From Planctomycetaceae bacterium (lineage in GTDB: Bacteria; Planctomycetota; Planctomycetia; Planctomycetales; Planctomycetaceae), in assembly GCA_020426325.1 (NCBI GenBank), contig JAGQQG010000052.1, forward strand, positions 1-44,049: DNA of 44,049 nt. The letters run 5' to 3'. Each line of letters starts with the position of its first letter. The stretch's first letter is position 1. Positions 10,401 to 18,395 of the stretch are shown here, piece after piece. The notes under the pieces are model-generated. The model made no database searches. It was not told the DNA's origin and saw only the letters and a list, made by a program, of their open reading frames with translations. The position numbers were made by a program, and so were the translations under genes.

Positions 10401-11020
10401 AGCTTCTGCAACTGGCTCAAACCAATCGTGACGGATTCGATCTCTTCAATACTGATGCCGAACGACTCACTGACGTTGTCCGCAGGTCCCAGCTTTCCAC
10501 CGGAGAGTGCCTGGAGAAACGAAGAAGAAGCAATCGCCGCCGGCCGCGCGAAGACGAACAGTTCCGTGGCGGGATCGAGATAAGATGTCTCAAACGGAGA
10601 CGCACCGGCCGGAGCCGTCGCCTTGCTGGTTTGAGCGGTTTGAGACGGCAACGTGGTCGGCTTGGCAAAAGCCTGTGGATCGGCAGCGGGGGCAAAAGCC
10701 TGTGTCTGTCGAGCAGCAGGTGGCTGCTGAGCAACCGGTTCAACAGGTGGCTGCGATTCAGCGACATCCTGCGGAGTCGCTGGCGACTCGGGGACGACCG
10801 GGGGTGTCTCCGGTGATTCTTGGGCCTGAGCAGGTTGCGTTGGAGGGAGCTGAGGCTGTGCAGGAGGAGCGGAACTTGTGCCTCCATCATCACCACCGCA
10901 ACCGCAAATGGCCACAACACCAGTGAGCAGGATTAACGAGACCCACTTCGCACTTATGGATCTCTGTGTCGTCTCGCCTAGATATCCAGTGAATGGGTGA
11001 AATAACCAATAGCCTCGCAT
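7442..11020 (-). CDS. Giant lipoprotein with proline-rich linker and charged low-complexity tracts, 1192 aa
   Basis: The start is ATG 11020, with GGGAG seven bases upstream; the frame is open to 11128, but the added part is not signal-like. A hydrophobic core KWVSLILLTGVVAI ends in an ICGC lipobox, placing the lipid Cys at about residue 41. A Pro/Gln-rich linker of roughly 80 residues follows. The mature part has two long beta-rich regions separated by strongly charged tracts near residues 385-410 (DEDDEGKGKNKNRRKK) and 890-935 (SRKEEKRQRKDKKDKGDG). I recognise no known domain; the second half has repeated strands such as ILHNVSSG-like and VITEMKGSLHIRTVRERIEA. Surface or periplasmic placement follows from the lipobox. 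It lies in the long same-strand run downstream of the ECF sigma gene. Confidence 0.75.
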   Translation of the reverse strand: MRGYWLFHPFTGYLGETTQRSISAKWVSLILLTGVVAICGCGGDDGGTSSAPPAQPQLPPTQPAQAQESPETPPVVPESPATPQDVAESQPPVEPVAQQPPAARQTQAFAPAADPQAFAKPTTLPSQTAQTSKATAPAGASPFETSYLDPATELFVFARPAAIASSSFLQALSGGKLGPADNVSESFGISIEEIESVTIGLSQLQKLAEQSAAQMTQQPSAADALQATMMPSVMPDPSGVAEHFVFVVRTTEAVKLEDLALPEGDGFIKTHSSKSYRQLADLGEQSPHMFAPDEKTFVIATDSVIQSIIDQGETPTQATADLSFVSADSHLIVAVVPHDREAFFANLPAIPTPEPQPEPAPTTAPEIKPGQDGYRVSEEDEDDEGKGKNKNRRKKDDEEDGRSLLGRGIQIADGTNSETEAGALAAVDKKEWQKLLETHAIGIALQIDLNEGLQLKITAQCDVPASPLRIQKELDVVVSQGKQAFEAVRSVLPGIIQEIAGSMVNSLTVTTDGTTVAISTTLPESQQANLTMLPMVVMGMMMSQAGNVEVMQQMVDWQERAEEVLNQGQLSVISEGLPEGLEVHGIARWSLPQPGQELSPPLLEVATVYAGGPGAFTRSFGRLKVTEANDASGVPLKWLGVSRNGRTEDPLHEMTAIDRTNGFTAHPPQGVATGLLFHPPGSDVQSLAVVAGEVVLEVPTSTREIMLHNVSSGPVSIDDPVLQGVHFFVTTETVDSRTIVRCTYSNQGPVGPITVHDASGNVVEASSSSQVIVGDQVQREWQLSEETKLPLGLVVAVQENVQEVSVPFRFENIPMPEPVSRFSGQEPLGSWTSANKDSDLPDGLTLEAQARWKGPQTPRMTFSEGTEQSTPTSVSQPPKLSLAGRSGGLGFGRGRDEDEEDRSPVNGGGGGLSRKEEKRQRKDKKDKGDGSSGLRAGVRIAEDDDGDSTPTVRTPEPRVAQVAGSMDGRLQFVVDLTGPAVDSTVVIGNLQVESVTVDGGTELEYEGGQFGQLDVTDDLADVEWDNLPETDQPPNGLRVVYKFLRPESPVNVITEMKGSLHIRTVRERIEAIVPNLQDRVDKRIKDRVLMKYGVEIAVAIENDELKFRTLKGDEERIDKMFPVDGSGARIDGVTHLTATDSGNEIHIFRFLSDVPEDVGMKFIINLGVEDIDVPVEFNNVPVPPAPVQFAVE

Positions 11021-11209
11021 GACTCGTCTCCCAAATGGGATGAAAAGACGCAAATACAGAGCGAATAGATGTTCAGCGATGAGAGTGACGTCAGCATCCA
11101 CTGGGAGCGGCATTCGGCCTCTGCCCATCTTTACGCTAGCGTATCGTGAAACATCTCGCGAGACTATTGATCCACGGAAATCCTGGCATGAGCTGAAGTC
11201 ACAGACTCA

Positions 11210-13639
11210 TCAATTCTGATGGTTGAGTGGCCAGTTGAGATGGCGCTGCAGGAACGCAAATGTACCATCTCCATGAATCGTGTGCGGGCCATCAAAGAAC
11301 TCGATTTCTGTCCGATCTCCAATGCCCAATTGATCATAATGCCTGCGGACCTTGGCAAACTCCCAAGCGACCCATTCGTCCGGGGCAACTCCGTCGTTGT
11401 GCCCCCGTTCGACCATGAACGGCCGCGGAGCCATGAGAGTTGCCAGTTCTGCATACCCTGCCAAATGCCCCATGTTCCATTCGTACATTTCGTATTCACG
11501 TGTGAAGACGTACGAATAGCGGTCCTCGTTTGAGACGTTCTTGCGAATCCACTCGTTATAATCTGCGGAGCAGATTGAGAGGCAGTAGCCGGGATCGGCT
11601 GACTGGGATTCTGAATTGGCAGAAATCGTCTTCGTGGGAGGCAGCATGGGAGGCACGCGAACAGCCGTCTTGCCGCCGTAGGAGAGTCCATAAAACGCGA
11701 TCCGGTCAGCGTCGACCCATGGGAGTGTTGCCAGCCAGCGAAGCGTCTGTCGATGTTGTTCGATGATGTAGCTGAACAATGATCGTCCGATCGGATTGCT
11801 CTTCCGCTGAATGACGCGGAACGCGTCCTCGCCTCGGTAGGGATTCTGGGGAGCATAGACGATGAAGCCTCGATTCACCAATTGCGTGCTGACACCTTTG
11901 TAGGCCTGCCACGCACGGGACGTTTCGTCCGTCGTTACCGTATCCATGGGCGTCCCTTCCAGTCCGTGCTGAAAAACAACAACGGGTCGACGCTCTCCTT
12001 CCTTCACATCCTTCGGCAACAGAAGAATGCCGCCCGCGATGACACTTGGCGACTCCTCCCAGTTTGTCGACTGAGGAGGAACCGTCTCTGGGTAAACATC
12101 CAGGACGACTTCGTAACCCACCTGAGTGGGTGTCTCAAGAACTTTTCGCGTGCGGGGGTTGGGAGGCACGTTCGGCTGAGAGAGCATACCAATCATCTGT
12201 TCGTGGACCATCGCGCGAAACTCGGCTGCCGATTTCGACCAACCTTCGACGCTGCTCCGATCGGCTGACGCCCAACGCTTGTCACGCACCTTGTCGCTGC
12301 TGTGGAGGAGTCTCTGCGTGAAGCGAACAAGCTCGTCTAACTGTCGCTTCTCGCGAGCAGTCGCGTCGGGAGTGATGGCTAGTGCGATCTCAGGCTCTGT
12401 CTCACTCCTACCTTTCGACAGACCGATCGACGATGTCAGTGCATCCCTCGCCTCGCTGCTGAAGGCAGGTCCCGATCCCTGCTGGGAGACGACGAGTTGC
12501 ACTTGGTCGGAATAACCGAGCTTGTCGAAGTGTACGGCTGCACGAGCGTATTCGCTACGGACAGAATCTAGCGGAGCAGTCTCGATTCGCCCGGGTGCTG
12601 CGACCTGAGGCGCCTGCTGACGGTCCTGCGTCGGAATGTCCACCTCGGGAACAGCACACGCTTCGATGATGAGTCGTCGTGGAGCGATCAGGCTGGCGAT
12701 GTCCGCATCCCCAAACGTCTTGAGCAGGTTCCACACGTTGCGGTCAATCGGTTCCTGCCACAGACGCTCGCGTTCCTGGAAGTAGCCGCTGACGAGACAG
12801 GCATCGATCCGCTCGTCGATTGCCGCCGCATACATGGCAAGGAGTCCCCCCTCACCGGCTCCACAGACAGCCACAGGCAACGATGCGTGTTGCTTTTTCA
12901 AGTAATCGATAGCCGCGAGGATTTTCTGCACTTCGTACCCGATGATGTGCCTGCCCATCTCGAAGGCCATGCGATACACGAACTCTCGATGGGGGATGTT
13001 CGTCATACGGATCTCAGGATTGCCCGAGAACCGGTGATCGCGACTGATGAGCGAAGGCACAAGCACCAGACATCCCTGAGCAGCCAACTGTGCCGCCAAT
13101 GGAACAGGACCAGCTCCATCCTGACCTTGCTCGACCATCTGTCGCGGTTTCCAGGCACAGTCGGGCAACACAATTGCAGCTGCCCGAGGTTCATCAACCG
13201 GCAATACTAGCAGCCCTTCCGATGTCACCCCTTCCAGGACTGTCCAAGTAACCGGAACCGCAACCAGACGCGAGAGTTCCTGCGCCGTACCAGGGTCCAC
13301 CTCAAACAACATCCGCGCATCAACTCGATCATCCACCGCACCGATGATCGTCCGCAGAAGCTCTCGCTGTTTTGCAACACTCGCAGAGTAAGCTTCGGGA
13401 CTCGTGTAAACTCTCTCCCAGCGCTGATCGCGTCTCGCCTCCGCAGACTCAATCTCTTGTTCAGCAAACTGGCTGATTCCTCGCACCATCACGACATCAA
13501 GGGGGGCCGTCAGTTCGAGTTTCTGTGTGTCATGGAGGACTTGAAGGTTATGGAATCTCTCAGCTGACCAACCAGTATCAAGTTCGCATGTACTCAATAA
13601 GACGGCAACAATCGTGCAGCATCTGCAAGGACGATTCAT
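11210..13639 (-). CDS. Secreted tandem alpha/beta-hydrolase (acetyl-xylan-esterase/dienelactone-hydrolase-like), 809 aa
   Basis: A signal-like N-terminus (CRCCTIVAVLLSTCEL) precedes two alpha/beta-hydrolase halves. In the first, the nucleophile elbow reads VAVCGAGEGGLLAMYAAA (residues 256-273), with Glu263 where Ser is expected, so this half is probably not a classical hydrolase. In the second, RIAFYGLSYGGKTAV gives Ser653, preceded by an oxyanion strand PVVVFQHGLEGT (552-563). Its likely acid lies near RGHNDGVAPDEW and its His in GPHTIHGDG close to the C-terminus. The fold resembles acetyl-xylan esterase and DLH-family proteins common in planctomycete polysaccharide loci. The gene lies 82 bases downstream of the LamG-like gene. 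The specific ester substrate is unknown. Confidence 0.82.
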   Translation of the reverse strand: MNRPCRCCTIVAVLLSTCELDTGWSAERFHNLQVLHDTQKLELTAPLDVVMVRGISQFAEQEIESAEARRDQRWERVYTSPEAYSASVAKQRELLRTIIGAVDDRVDARMLFEVDPGTAQELSRLVAVPVTWTVLEGVTSEGLLVLPVDEPRAAAIVLPDCAWKPRQMVEQGQDGAGPVPLAAQLAAQGCLVLVPSLISRDHRFSGNPEIRMTNIPHREFVYRMAFEMGRHIIGYEVQKILAAIDYLKKQHASLPVAVCGAGEGGLLAMYAAAIDERIDACLVSGYFQERERLWQEPIDRNVWNLLKTFGDADIASLIAPRRLIIEACAVPEVDIPTQDRQQAPQVAAPGRIETAPLDSVRSEYARAAVHFDKLGYSDQVQLVVSQQGSGPAFSSEARDALTSSIGLSKGRSETEPEIALAITPDATAREKRQLDELVRFTQRLLHSSDKVRDKRWASADRSSVEGWSKSAAEFRAMVHEQMIGMLSQPNVPPNPRTRKVLETPTQVGYEVVLDVYPETVPPQSTNWEESPSVIAGGILLLPKDVKEGERRPVVVFQHGLEGTPMDTVTTDETSRAWQAYKGVSTQLVNRGFIVYAPQNPYRGEDAFRVIQRKSNPIGRSLFSYIIEQHRQTLRWLATLPWVDADRIAFYGLSYGGKTAVRVPPMLPPTKTISANSESQSADPGYCLSICSADYNEWIRKNVSNEDRYSYVFTREYEMYEWNMGHLAGYAELATLMAPRPFMVERGHNDGVAPDEWVAWEFAKVRRHYDQLGIGDRTEIEFFDGPHTIHGDGTFAFLQRHLNWPLNHQN

Positions 13640-13721
13640 GACAAACGCTCAACAAGTTTGACAATCGGTAATTGGGACGGGAACCGGTTCCTTTTTCCGT
13701 TTGCTTGTGACACGGACTGAC

Positions 13722-14396
13722 TTAATCAGCCCGATGTCCTCTGAGCATCAGATTATCGAATCGCCCCGTATCATCGAACGAGCCGAGGCCGACTTCGCCC
13801 CAGGTGAAGGTCTTGTCAGTTGCCGTCATCACAGGGGTGGCCATGTCATCGAAGAAGACTTCGATGGAGCCGGTCGTGACGTCGCGTTTGATGCGGGCGT
13901 GATGCCACTCGTTATCCCAGGGAGTACCTGGAGTCGTCTTGGTTGAAATTTTGACTCGAGGTGCATCGTTGACGATAAAGATCTGGTTGGCGTGATCATC
14001 GGTGCGTTGGCCGAGATGCACATAGTAGAAATGAGCCGGGTCCTGATAACCAAAGAACAAGCACAGGCTGCGATGTGGATAGTCACGGGCTGTCGACTGC
14101 AGATCGACATCCAGTTGGAAGTCGCCGACGCTCACCCCTCGCAGCAGACATCGGTTGAACGGCGAGCGGACAGGCGTTTGGACATCGCTTTGCTGAAACT
14201 GATGCAGCACACGGTTCCCATCGATCTCCTCCAACTTCCATGCTTCAGGATCAGTTGCTGCCCAACCAATGAGAGTCGGTTCATCGAAGGCTTCCTCGAT
14301 GAGAACCGGCATTTCTTCCGCATGAACCGTTCCTCCGAAACTCAGGGCAAGTGAAATCAAGGCCACCAATCGAGACTTTCCAATCCGAGGTTGCAT
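13722..14396 (-). CDS. Secreted LamG/concanavalin-like protein, 224 aa
   Basis: The start is ATG 14396 with GAGAGGAAG just upstream; the frame is open to 14573, but that extension lacks a ribosome site and buries the signal peptide. Residues 1-28 form a signal peptide (RLVALISLALSFGGTVHAEE). The mature part is a single beta-sandwich of about 190 residues. Characteristic strands are DFQLDVDLQSTARDYPHRS, LCLFFGYQDPAHFYYVHLG, WHHARIKRDVTTGSIEVFFDD and GEVGLGSFDDTGRFDNLMLRG. This matches the DUF1080/LamG type seen in planctomycete sugar-binding proteins, so a carbohydrate-binding role outside the cytoplasm is likely. It has no catalytic residues I can name. It lies between the sigma/anti-sigma cluster and the esterase, all on one strand. 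Confidence 0.8.
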   Translation of the reverse strand: MQPRIGKSRLVALISLALSFGGTVHAEEMPVLIEEAFDEPTLIGWAATDPEAWKLEEIDGNRVLHQFQQSDVQTPVRSPFNRCLLRGVSVGDFQLDVDLQSTARDYPHRSLCLFFGYQDPAHFYYVHLGQRTDDHANQIFIVNDAPRVKISTKTTPGTPWDNEWHHARIKRDVTTGSIEVFFDDMATPVMTATDKTFTWGEVGLGSFDDTGRFDNLMLRGHRAD

Positions 14397-14569
14397 CTTT
14401 CTTCCTCTCAGTGGTGACTCAGCGTGTTGAAACCTGACCAATCCAATGCAGACATCTGCGGTATAACGAGTCCTTGAACCCGGTCCAGATTCTTCATAGG
14501 TGGGCGAGGCTCGCGTGGGGACGTAACCGCTCTTGCTCATTGTATGCGAAATGGGTACATATTTCGCGT

Positions 14570-15595
14570 TCATTGACTTTTCCCGGAAGCCCTGCTGCGA
14601 GATGTTGTACCGTCCCGCCGCCGTGACCGGAAATCCTTGCCGGGTCGGAGAAACCTTTCAACATCTCTGCGGTTGATCTGCCCCGATGAAGTCACATCCA
14701 CTGACCTGTGTCGCAACTCTCCCCTAAACTCACTTGGGGAAAGTTCCAGCAACTCATCCTGATCTGCAGCCGGCAACTCTGCAAAAGTGGCCTGCAAGTC
14801 TTCTGAAGAGAGTTCCTGTCGTCGCAATTCACGCTGAATGGTGACCTCCAGGTTTTTGAGCAGAGTGATTGCCAGTTTGATCCGACCAAGTTGCGGGGGG
14901 GCCGGGCGATTGTCCGCGAGATACTCGAGCATGCGCCGGTCTGAGTCATTTGACAGGGACTTGAGCAGTGTCTGCATCCGTTCCTCTGTCAGCAGATTGA
15001 TCAGCTTCTCATTCTTCCGGCCCATCAATTCGAAGACTTTGAGTGTTCGCTGGAGTCCGTCGAATCCTTCCAACTCATTGGCATCTATTCTTGGCTCGGC
15101 CTCTTCCGCGATGGATGTCAGCAATCGCTCCATGTCTGCCGGTGTCAAAGAAGGAATTGATCCGAGCCGCTGCAAAGATGCACCTGCTCGTAGTTCCAGA
15201 GATTCGTTGTTGTGACGATCGACGATCTCGCGAACAAGTCGCGCCTTGCTGGTCGGATCATGTTCTTCGCTCAACTCCGTTCGTTCACGTGGTGAGAGGG
15301 TTTGCAGCCATTCGCGAAAAATCTGCAGCGAATGGTTCGCACGACCATGATTGTTGGCTGCGTCTGCCAGCAACTCAGCGTGCAGTGCCTGAACCTCGTC
15401 TCGTTGCACTGAACTCAAACGAAGGTATTGATCCAGGTGACGCTCAAGTCGCTCACGCTCGGCACGCGTCATCCCGGCAATGGTCTCTCTCCGTTTGTCC
15501 GCGTCCGGGTCGTCGTCCCTTAAAAGGTATGGCATCACCATCACCGCAGCAGCGGCAATCACAAGGTACGCCATCAGGGTGTGGCGGGGATCCAT
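14570..15595 (-). CDS. Membrane-anchored charged helical protein next to anti-sigma factor, 341 aa
   Basis: I know no function for this family. A single N-terminal membrane segment (LMAYLVIAAAAVMVMPYLL, residues 7-25) is followed by a long, highly charged helical domain rich in Arg, Glu and Leu (MTRAERERLERHLDQYLRLS and onwards) and a basic Ser/Arg tail (KDFRSRRRDG). The architecture suggests an anchor with an extracytoplasmic or cytoplasmic coiled helical body. Its ATG overlaps the last base of the anti-sigma stop codon (TAATG), showing tight translational coupling to the anti-sigma gene. A part in signal sensing or in stabilising the anti-sigma factor is inferred from that coupling only. 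Confidence 0.8.
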   Translation of the reverse strand: MDPRHTLMAYLVIAAAAVMVMPYLLRDDDPDADKRRETIAGMTRAERERLERHLDQYLRLSSVQRDEVQALHAELLADAANNHGRANHSLQIFREWLQTLSPRERTELSEEHDPTSKARLVREIVDRHNNESLELRAGASLQRLGSIPSLTPADMERLLTSIAEEAEPRIDANELEGFDGLQRTLKVFELMGRKNEKLINLLTEERMQTLLKSLSNDSDRRMLEYLADNRPAPPQLGRIKLAITLLKNLEVTIQRELRRQELSSEDLQATFAELPAADQDELLELSPSEFRGELRHRSVDVTSSGQINRRDVERFLRPGKDFRSRRRDGTTSRSRASGKSQ

Positions 15596-16119
15596 TATCG
15601 ACGCCCCCCCGCATCCTCAGCCTCTGACCGCATCTCCTCGATCAGCTGTCCATCATTTGCTAATCGCAACAGAAAATCGACGCTGCCCACTTCCGAATAG
15701 ACGTCCAGTTGCTCGATCACGGGAAAGTCACGCACCAGTAGCTCCTCGTCCGTCACAATCCAGCGATTAGTAGCGAGAAAACAGAGGGCCACGATCGCTA
15801 TAAGAGCGACTCCCCCTACAGCAACGGGGACCATTTCCTTTAACCGCTGAAACCACTCGGACTGCCGAACGTCGGGTTTGAGTTCGCTGAACCGAATGGA
15901 CGCCATCGTCTGTTCAGTGAACTCGGGAGAGACCTCGTAGCGAGGCAACTCGTCAAGGAGGTTATAGACTTGTGCCAGTGCGTCAACGTCCTTTCGGGCG
16001 ATGTTGCTTTGGGCGAGGACCCCCTCAATTCGATCAGCCGCCTGCTCGTCGAGTTCGCCGTCAAGAAAGGCGACAAAATCGGCTCGAATTTCAGGCGTGA
16101 TTCGAATCAGCTTGGACAT
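15595..16119 (-). CDS. Membrane-bound anti-sigma factor, 174 aa
   Basis: The cytoplasmic N-terminal domain (about residues 1-85) begins MSKLIRITPEIRADFVAFLD and contains ARKDVDALAQVYNLLDELPR, a helical pattern of planctomycete anti-sigma domains. It lacks the zinc-binding HxxxCxxC motif. One membrane helix (VAVGGVALIAIVALCFLAT, about 93-112) leads to a short outer domain ending in a Glu-rich tail. I chose ATG 16119; an in-frame TTG at 16170 is possible. It is transcribed 52 bases behind the sigma gene, the usual order for an ECF pair. Expected role: to hold the sigma factor at the membrane until an envelope signal releases it. Confidence 0.85.
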   Translation of the reverse strand: MSKLIRITPEIRADFVAFLDGELDEQAADRIEGVLAQSNIARKDVDALAQVYNLLDELPRYEVSPEFTEQTMASIRFSELKPDVRQSEWFQRLKEMVPVAVGGVALIAIVALCFLATNRWIVTDEELLVRDFPVIEQLDVYSEVGSVDFLLRLANDGQLIEEMRSEAEDAGGRR

Positions 16120-16171
16120 CTTTGAGTTCACAGTAGTTGGCTCCCCAAAAGGTCCGGAGCCGATTCTCAAG

Positions 16172-16783
16172 TTACTTCATGTAGGATTCCATTTGAGCAC
16201 GAAGACTCTCCCGTGCTCGGGACAATAAGGACTTCACCGCTGAAGGTGTCATCTCCATTGTTTCCGCGATGTCGTCATAACTCATCTCCTCAAACTTGTG
16301 CAGCAGGATCGCCAGTTTCTGTCGTTCATTCAGAGTCTCCAGTGCAGACTGGACCCGTTCCTGCAACTCTCCCCGGTCAATCTGTCGCGTCGGCATCAAA
16401 GCCGATTTTTCCTTAAACAGTTGCTCCTGCGGCCGAGCCCCCAGCGAGCCCGAATCAGTCGTCTTCAACGGAACTTCCTTGCGGCGTCCCTTCGATCGAC
16501 GGTCGCTGCTGGCCAGGTTTTGAGCGATCCGAAAAACCCATGTCGAAAACTTGGCCGTCGGTTCGTACCCGTTTCTCGCCCGGTAAATCCTGAGAAACAC
16601 ATCTTGCGTGAGATCTTCTGCGACGCCACGATCGCCGATCAGGTGCATGAACACACTGACCAGACGGTTCTGATAGCGGTTGACCAACTCCCCAAAGGCT
16701 GCATCCTGTCCCTCACGGACACGCAACATCAGCTGCACGTCAGGATCACGAAGAAACTGGCTATCAAGCGAAGTGGTACTCAC
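16172..16783 (-). CDS. ECF RNA polymerase sigma factor, 203 aa
   Basis: Region 2 runs from about residue 28 to 100 (LVNRYQNRLVSVFMHLIGD, then VAEDLTQDVFLRIYRARNGYE, then KFSTWVFRIAQNLASSDRR). Region 4 spans about 140-200 (ALETLNERQKLAILLHKFEE, MSYDDIAETMEMTPSAVKSL, LSRARESL) and includes the helix-turn-helix. A charged linker (RRSKGRRKEVPLKT) joins them. No extra C-terminal domain is present. The start is taken as GTG 16783, giving a protein that begins STTSLDSQFLRDPDVQLMLR; a TTG just before it is an alternative, and no good ribosome site is seen. With the anti-sigma and anchor genes it forms a regulatory cassette that may control the secreted proteins encoded downstream. Confidence 0.92.
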   Translation of the reverse strand: MSTTSLDSQFLRDPDVQLMLRVREGQDAAFGELVNRYQNRLVSVFMHLIGDRGVAEDLTQDVFLRIYRARNGYEPTAKFSTWVFRIAQNLASSDRRSKGRRKEVPLKTTDSGSLGARPQEQLFKEKSALMPTRQIDRGELQERVQSALETLNERQKLAILLHKFEEMSYDDIAETMEMTPSAVKSLLSRARESLRAQMESYMK

Positions 16784-16981
16784 CAATCAATCGATTTGGT
16801 TGATCGTGTGTCAGGATCAGTTGACAGGGATGAAACCCCATCGACCGTTACAAGTCTCTGCCGAAAGAACGTCTTTTCAGGATTTCTCGGGAAGGAGCGC
16901 CCTCAGTCTGCCTCGGACGTCCTGAATGGCTATCATAACGGCACAACCAACCCACGACCAACTCCCGCCCCCTCTGGAACG
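16784..16981. promoter_or_regulatory. Divergent promoter region between sigma factor and eboE-like genes
   Basis: About 198 bases separate the two divergent starts. Promoters for both genes are expected here, but I could not pick a convincing -35/-10 pair by eye. The sequence is not palindromic and holds no repeat. Confidence 0.4.
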
Positions 16982-18160
16982 ATGTCGCTTAGCTCCCTCC
17001 CGATCAGTTACTGCACCAACGTCCATCCGGGACGAACGCTCGAAGAAGTCTGCTTCGGACTTCGTGAATACACCGCTCCAACTCAACGTCAATTCGGCTC
17101 GCCGCTTGCTGCAGGGTTGTGGCTTGCGGATTCAGTGATTCAGGAAATGAAGGCTGATACGTCCGGTCTCTCGCGACTGGCCGACGAATTGTCGAGCCAC
17201 GATCTCGTCTGCTACACGCTCAACGCCTTTCCGTTCGGGAACTTCCATTCCGACCGGGTGAAAGAGCAGGTTTACGTTCCGGACTGGTCGACCGACGCCC
17301 GACTGACGTATACGATCGACTCCGCCCGCGTGCTTTCCCGACTGATGCCTGAAGGGACCGAGGGAAGCCTGTCGACCGTGCCACTCGGCTTCAAACAGTT
17401 GCCACATCAGGATGACTTTCTCGACCTCTGCATTCGAAACCTGTTGTCGTTGGCACAGTTACTCGACCAACTCCATGACGAGACCGGCCGTGTCGTAAGA
17501 CTGGCGATTGAACCCGAGCCGCTGTGCGTCCTCGAAACCACCGATGAGACCATCAATTTTTTCTCGCAACTCAACAAACGAGCTGAGTCCGAAGGGCTGC
17601 GTGACGTCGTGATGCGTCACATTGGGGTCTGCTATGACGTTTGCCATCAGTCGGTCGAGTTCGAGGACGTGGCCGAATCCATTCGACGTCTGAATCAAGC
17701 GGAAATTCGTATCAACAAGGTCCACATCACCTGTGCCCTGCGATTGGTCGACCCGGCAAACAATGCCGAGGCACGCGAAACCCTCGCACACTTCGTCGAG
17801 CCACGGTACCTGCATCAGCTGTTCGCCAGGACTCAACAAGACAGGATTCTGGCCACTGTGGATCTGAGCCGACCATTGGCCCTCGAACCGCCGGATGACT
17901 ATCTCAATGCCCAAGAGTGGCGAGTGCACTTTCATGTACCGGTGAACGCGGAGTCACTCGGCCCGCTGTTGACAACACGCGACGATCTCAAGCGGGCACT
18001 GGCAGCTGTCGCCGAGCTCAACTATGCCCCTCACTTGGAAGTAGAGACATACACTTGGGTTGTCCTTCCCGGCGAAAATCAGATGCCACTCATCGATGGC
18101 CTCACTGAGGAACTCAAGGCCACCCGCTCGCTCTTGACTGAACTCAATGAGGTCAGGTGA
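16982..18160 (+). CDS. eboE: EboE-like TIM-barrel protein (metabolite traffic protein EboE), 392 aa
   Basis: The sequence from ATG 16982 matches the EboE family: an N-terminal ISYCTNVHPGRTLEEVCFGL, then a sugar-phosphate isomerase/epimerase-like barrel. Probable metal ligands are Glu177 (LAIEPEPLCVLET), Asp219 and His222 (IGVCYDVCHQSVEFED) and His248 (INKVHITCAL). In the ebo gene cluster (eboA-F), EboE is linked to movement or maturation of small molecules to the periplasm, for example the scytonemin monomer in cyanobacteria. No other ebo gene is within this window. The frame is open upstream to 16298, but that part is antisense to the sigma gene. It diverges from the sigma factor. The true substrate is unknown. 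Confidence 0.8.
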   Translation: MSLSSLPISYCTNVHPGRTLEEVCFGLREYTAPTQRQFGSPLAAGLWLADSVIQEMKADTSGLSRLADELSSHDLVCYTLNAFPFGNFHSDRVKEQVYVPDWSTDARLTYTIDSARVLSRLMPEGTEGSLSTVPLGFKQLPHQDDFLDLCIRNLLSLAQLLDQLHDETGRVVRLAIEPEPLCVLETTDETINFFSQLNKRAESEGLRDVVMRHIGVCYDVCHQSVEFEDVAESIRRLNQAEIRINKVHITCALRLVDPANNAEARETLAHFVEPRYLHQLFARTQQDRILATVDLSRPLALEPPDDYLNAQEWRVHFHVPVNAESLGPLLTTRDDLKRALAAVAELNYAPHLEVETYTWVVLPGENQMPLIDGLTEELKATRSLLTELNEVR

Positions 18161-18395
18161 CCCCAGCACTCTGGTGCATCAGCGTTTGTGCGTCATACAG
18201 ACAAGCGTTGGACAATTGCCGAATCAGTCACGACCAAGTATTCCCGTTCCTGGTCTGCATTGATGCAGCGACAAGAACGGGAACGCCGTTAACGAAAAAC
18301 CATCGGGGATACGCAGCAAAGGGACTCGAAGCCGCTGCAATCATTTCTCCACCGAATCCACGAGGAGTCTTACAGACTTTGCGCAGACCTCAGCA
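18161..18395. other. Gap between convergent eboE and sodN
   Basis: These 235 bases separate two convergent genes. A weak frame (18157-18402, plus) has no recognisable features, and I do not call it. No clear rho-independent terminator is visible. Confidence 0.5.

Noticed and set aside
13691..13702. GGAACCGGTTCC self-complementary site followed by T5 on the plus strand
   Set aside because: It could look like a terminator, but no plus-strand gene ends here and the minus strand lacks a U-run after it.
14397..14573. Longer start of the LamG-like protein overlapping the upstream stop as ATGA
   Set aside because: Tempting because of the overlap, but the signal peptide and ribosome site fit ATG 14396.
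16298..16981. N-terminal extension of the EboE-like gene
   Set aside because: It runs antisense through the sigma factor gene; the EboE start motif follows ATG 16982.
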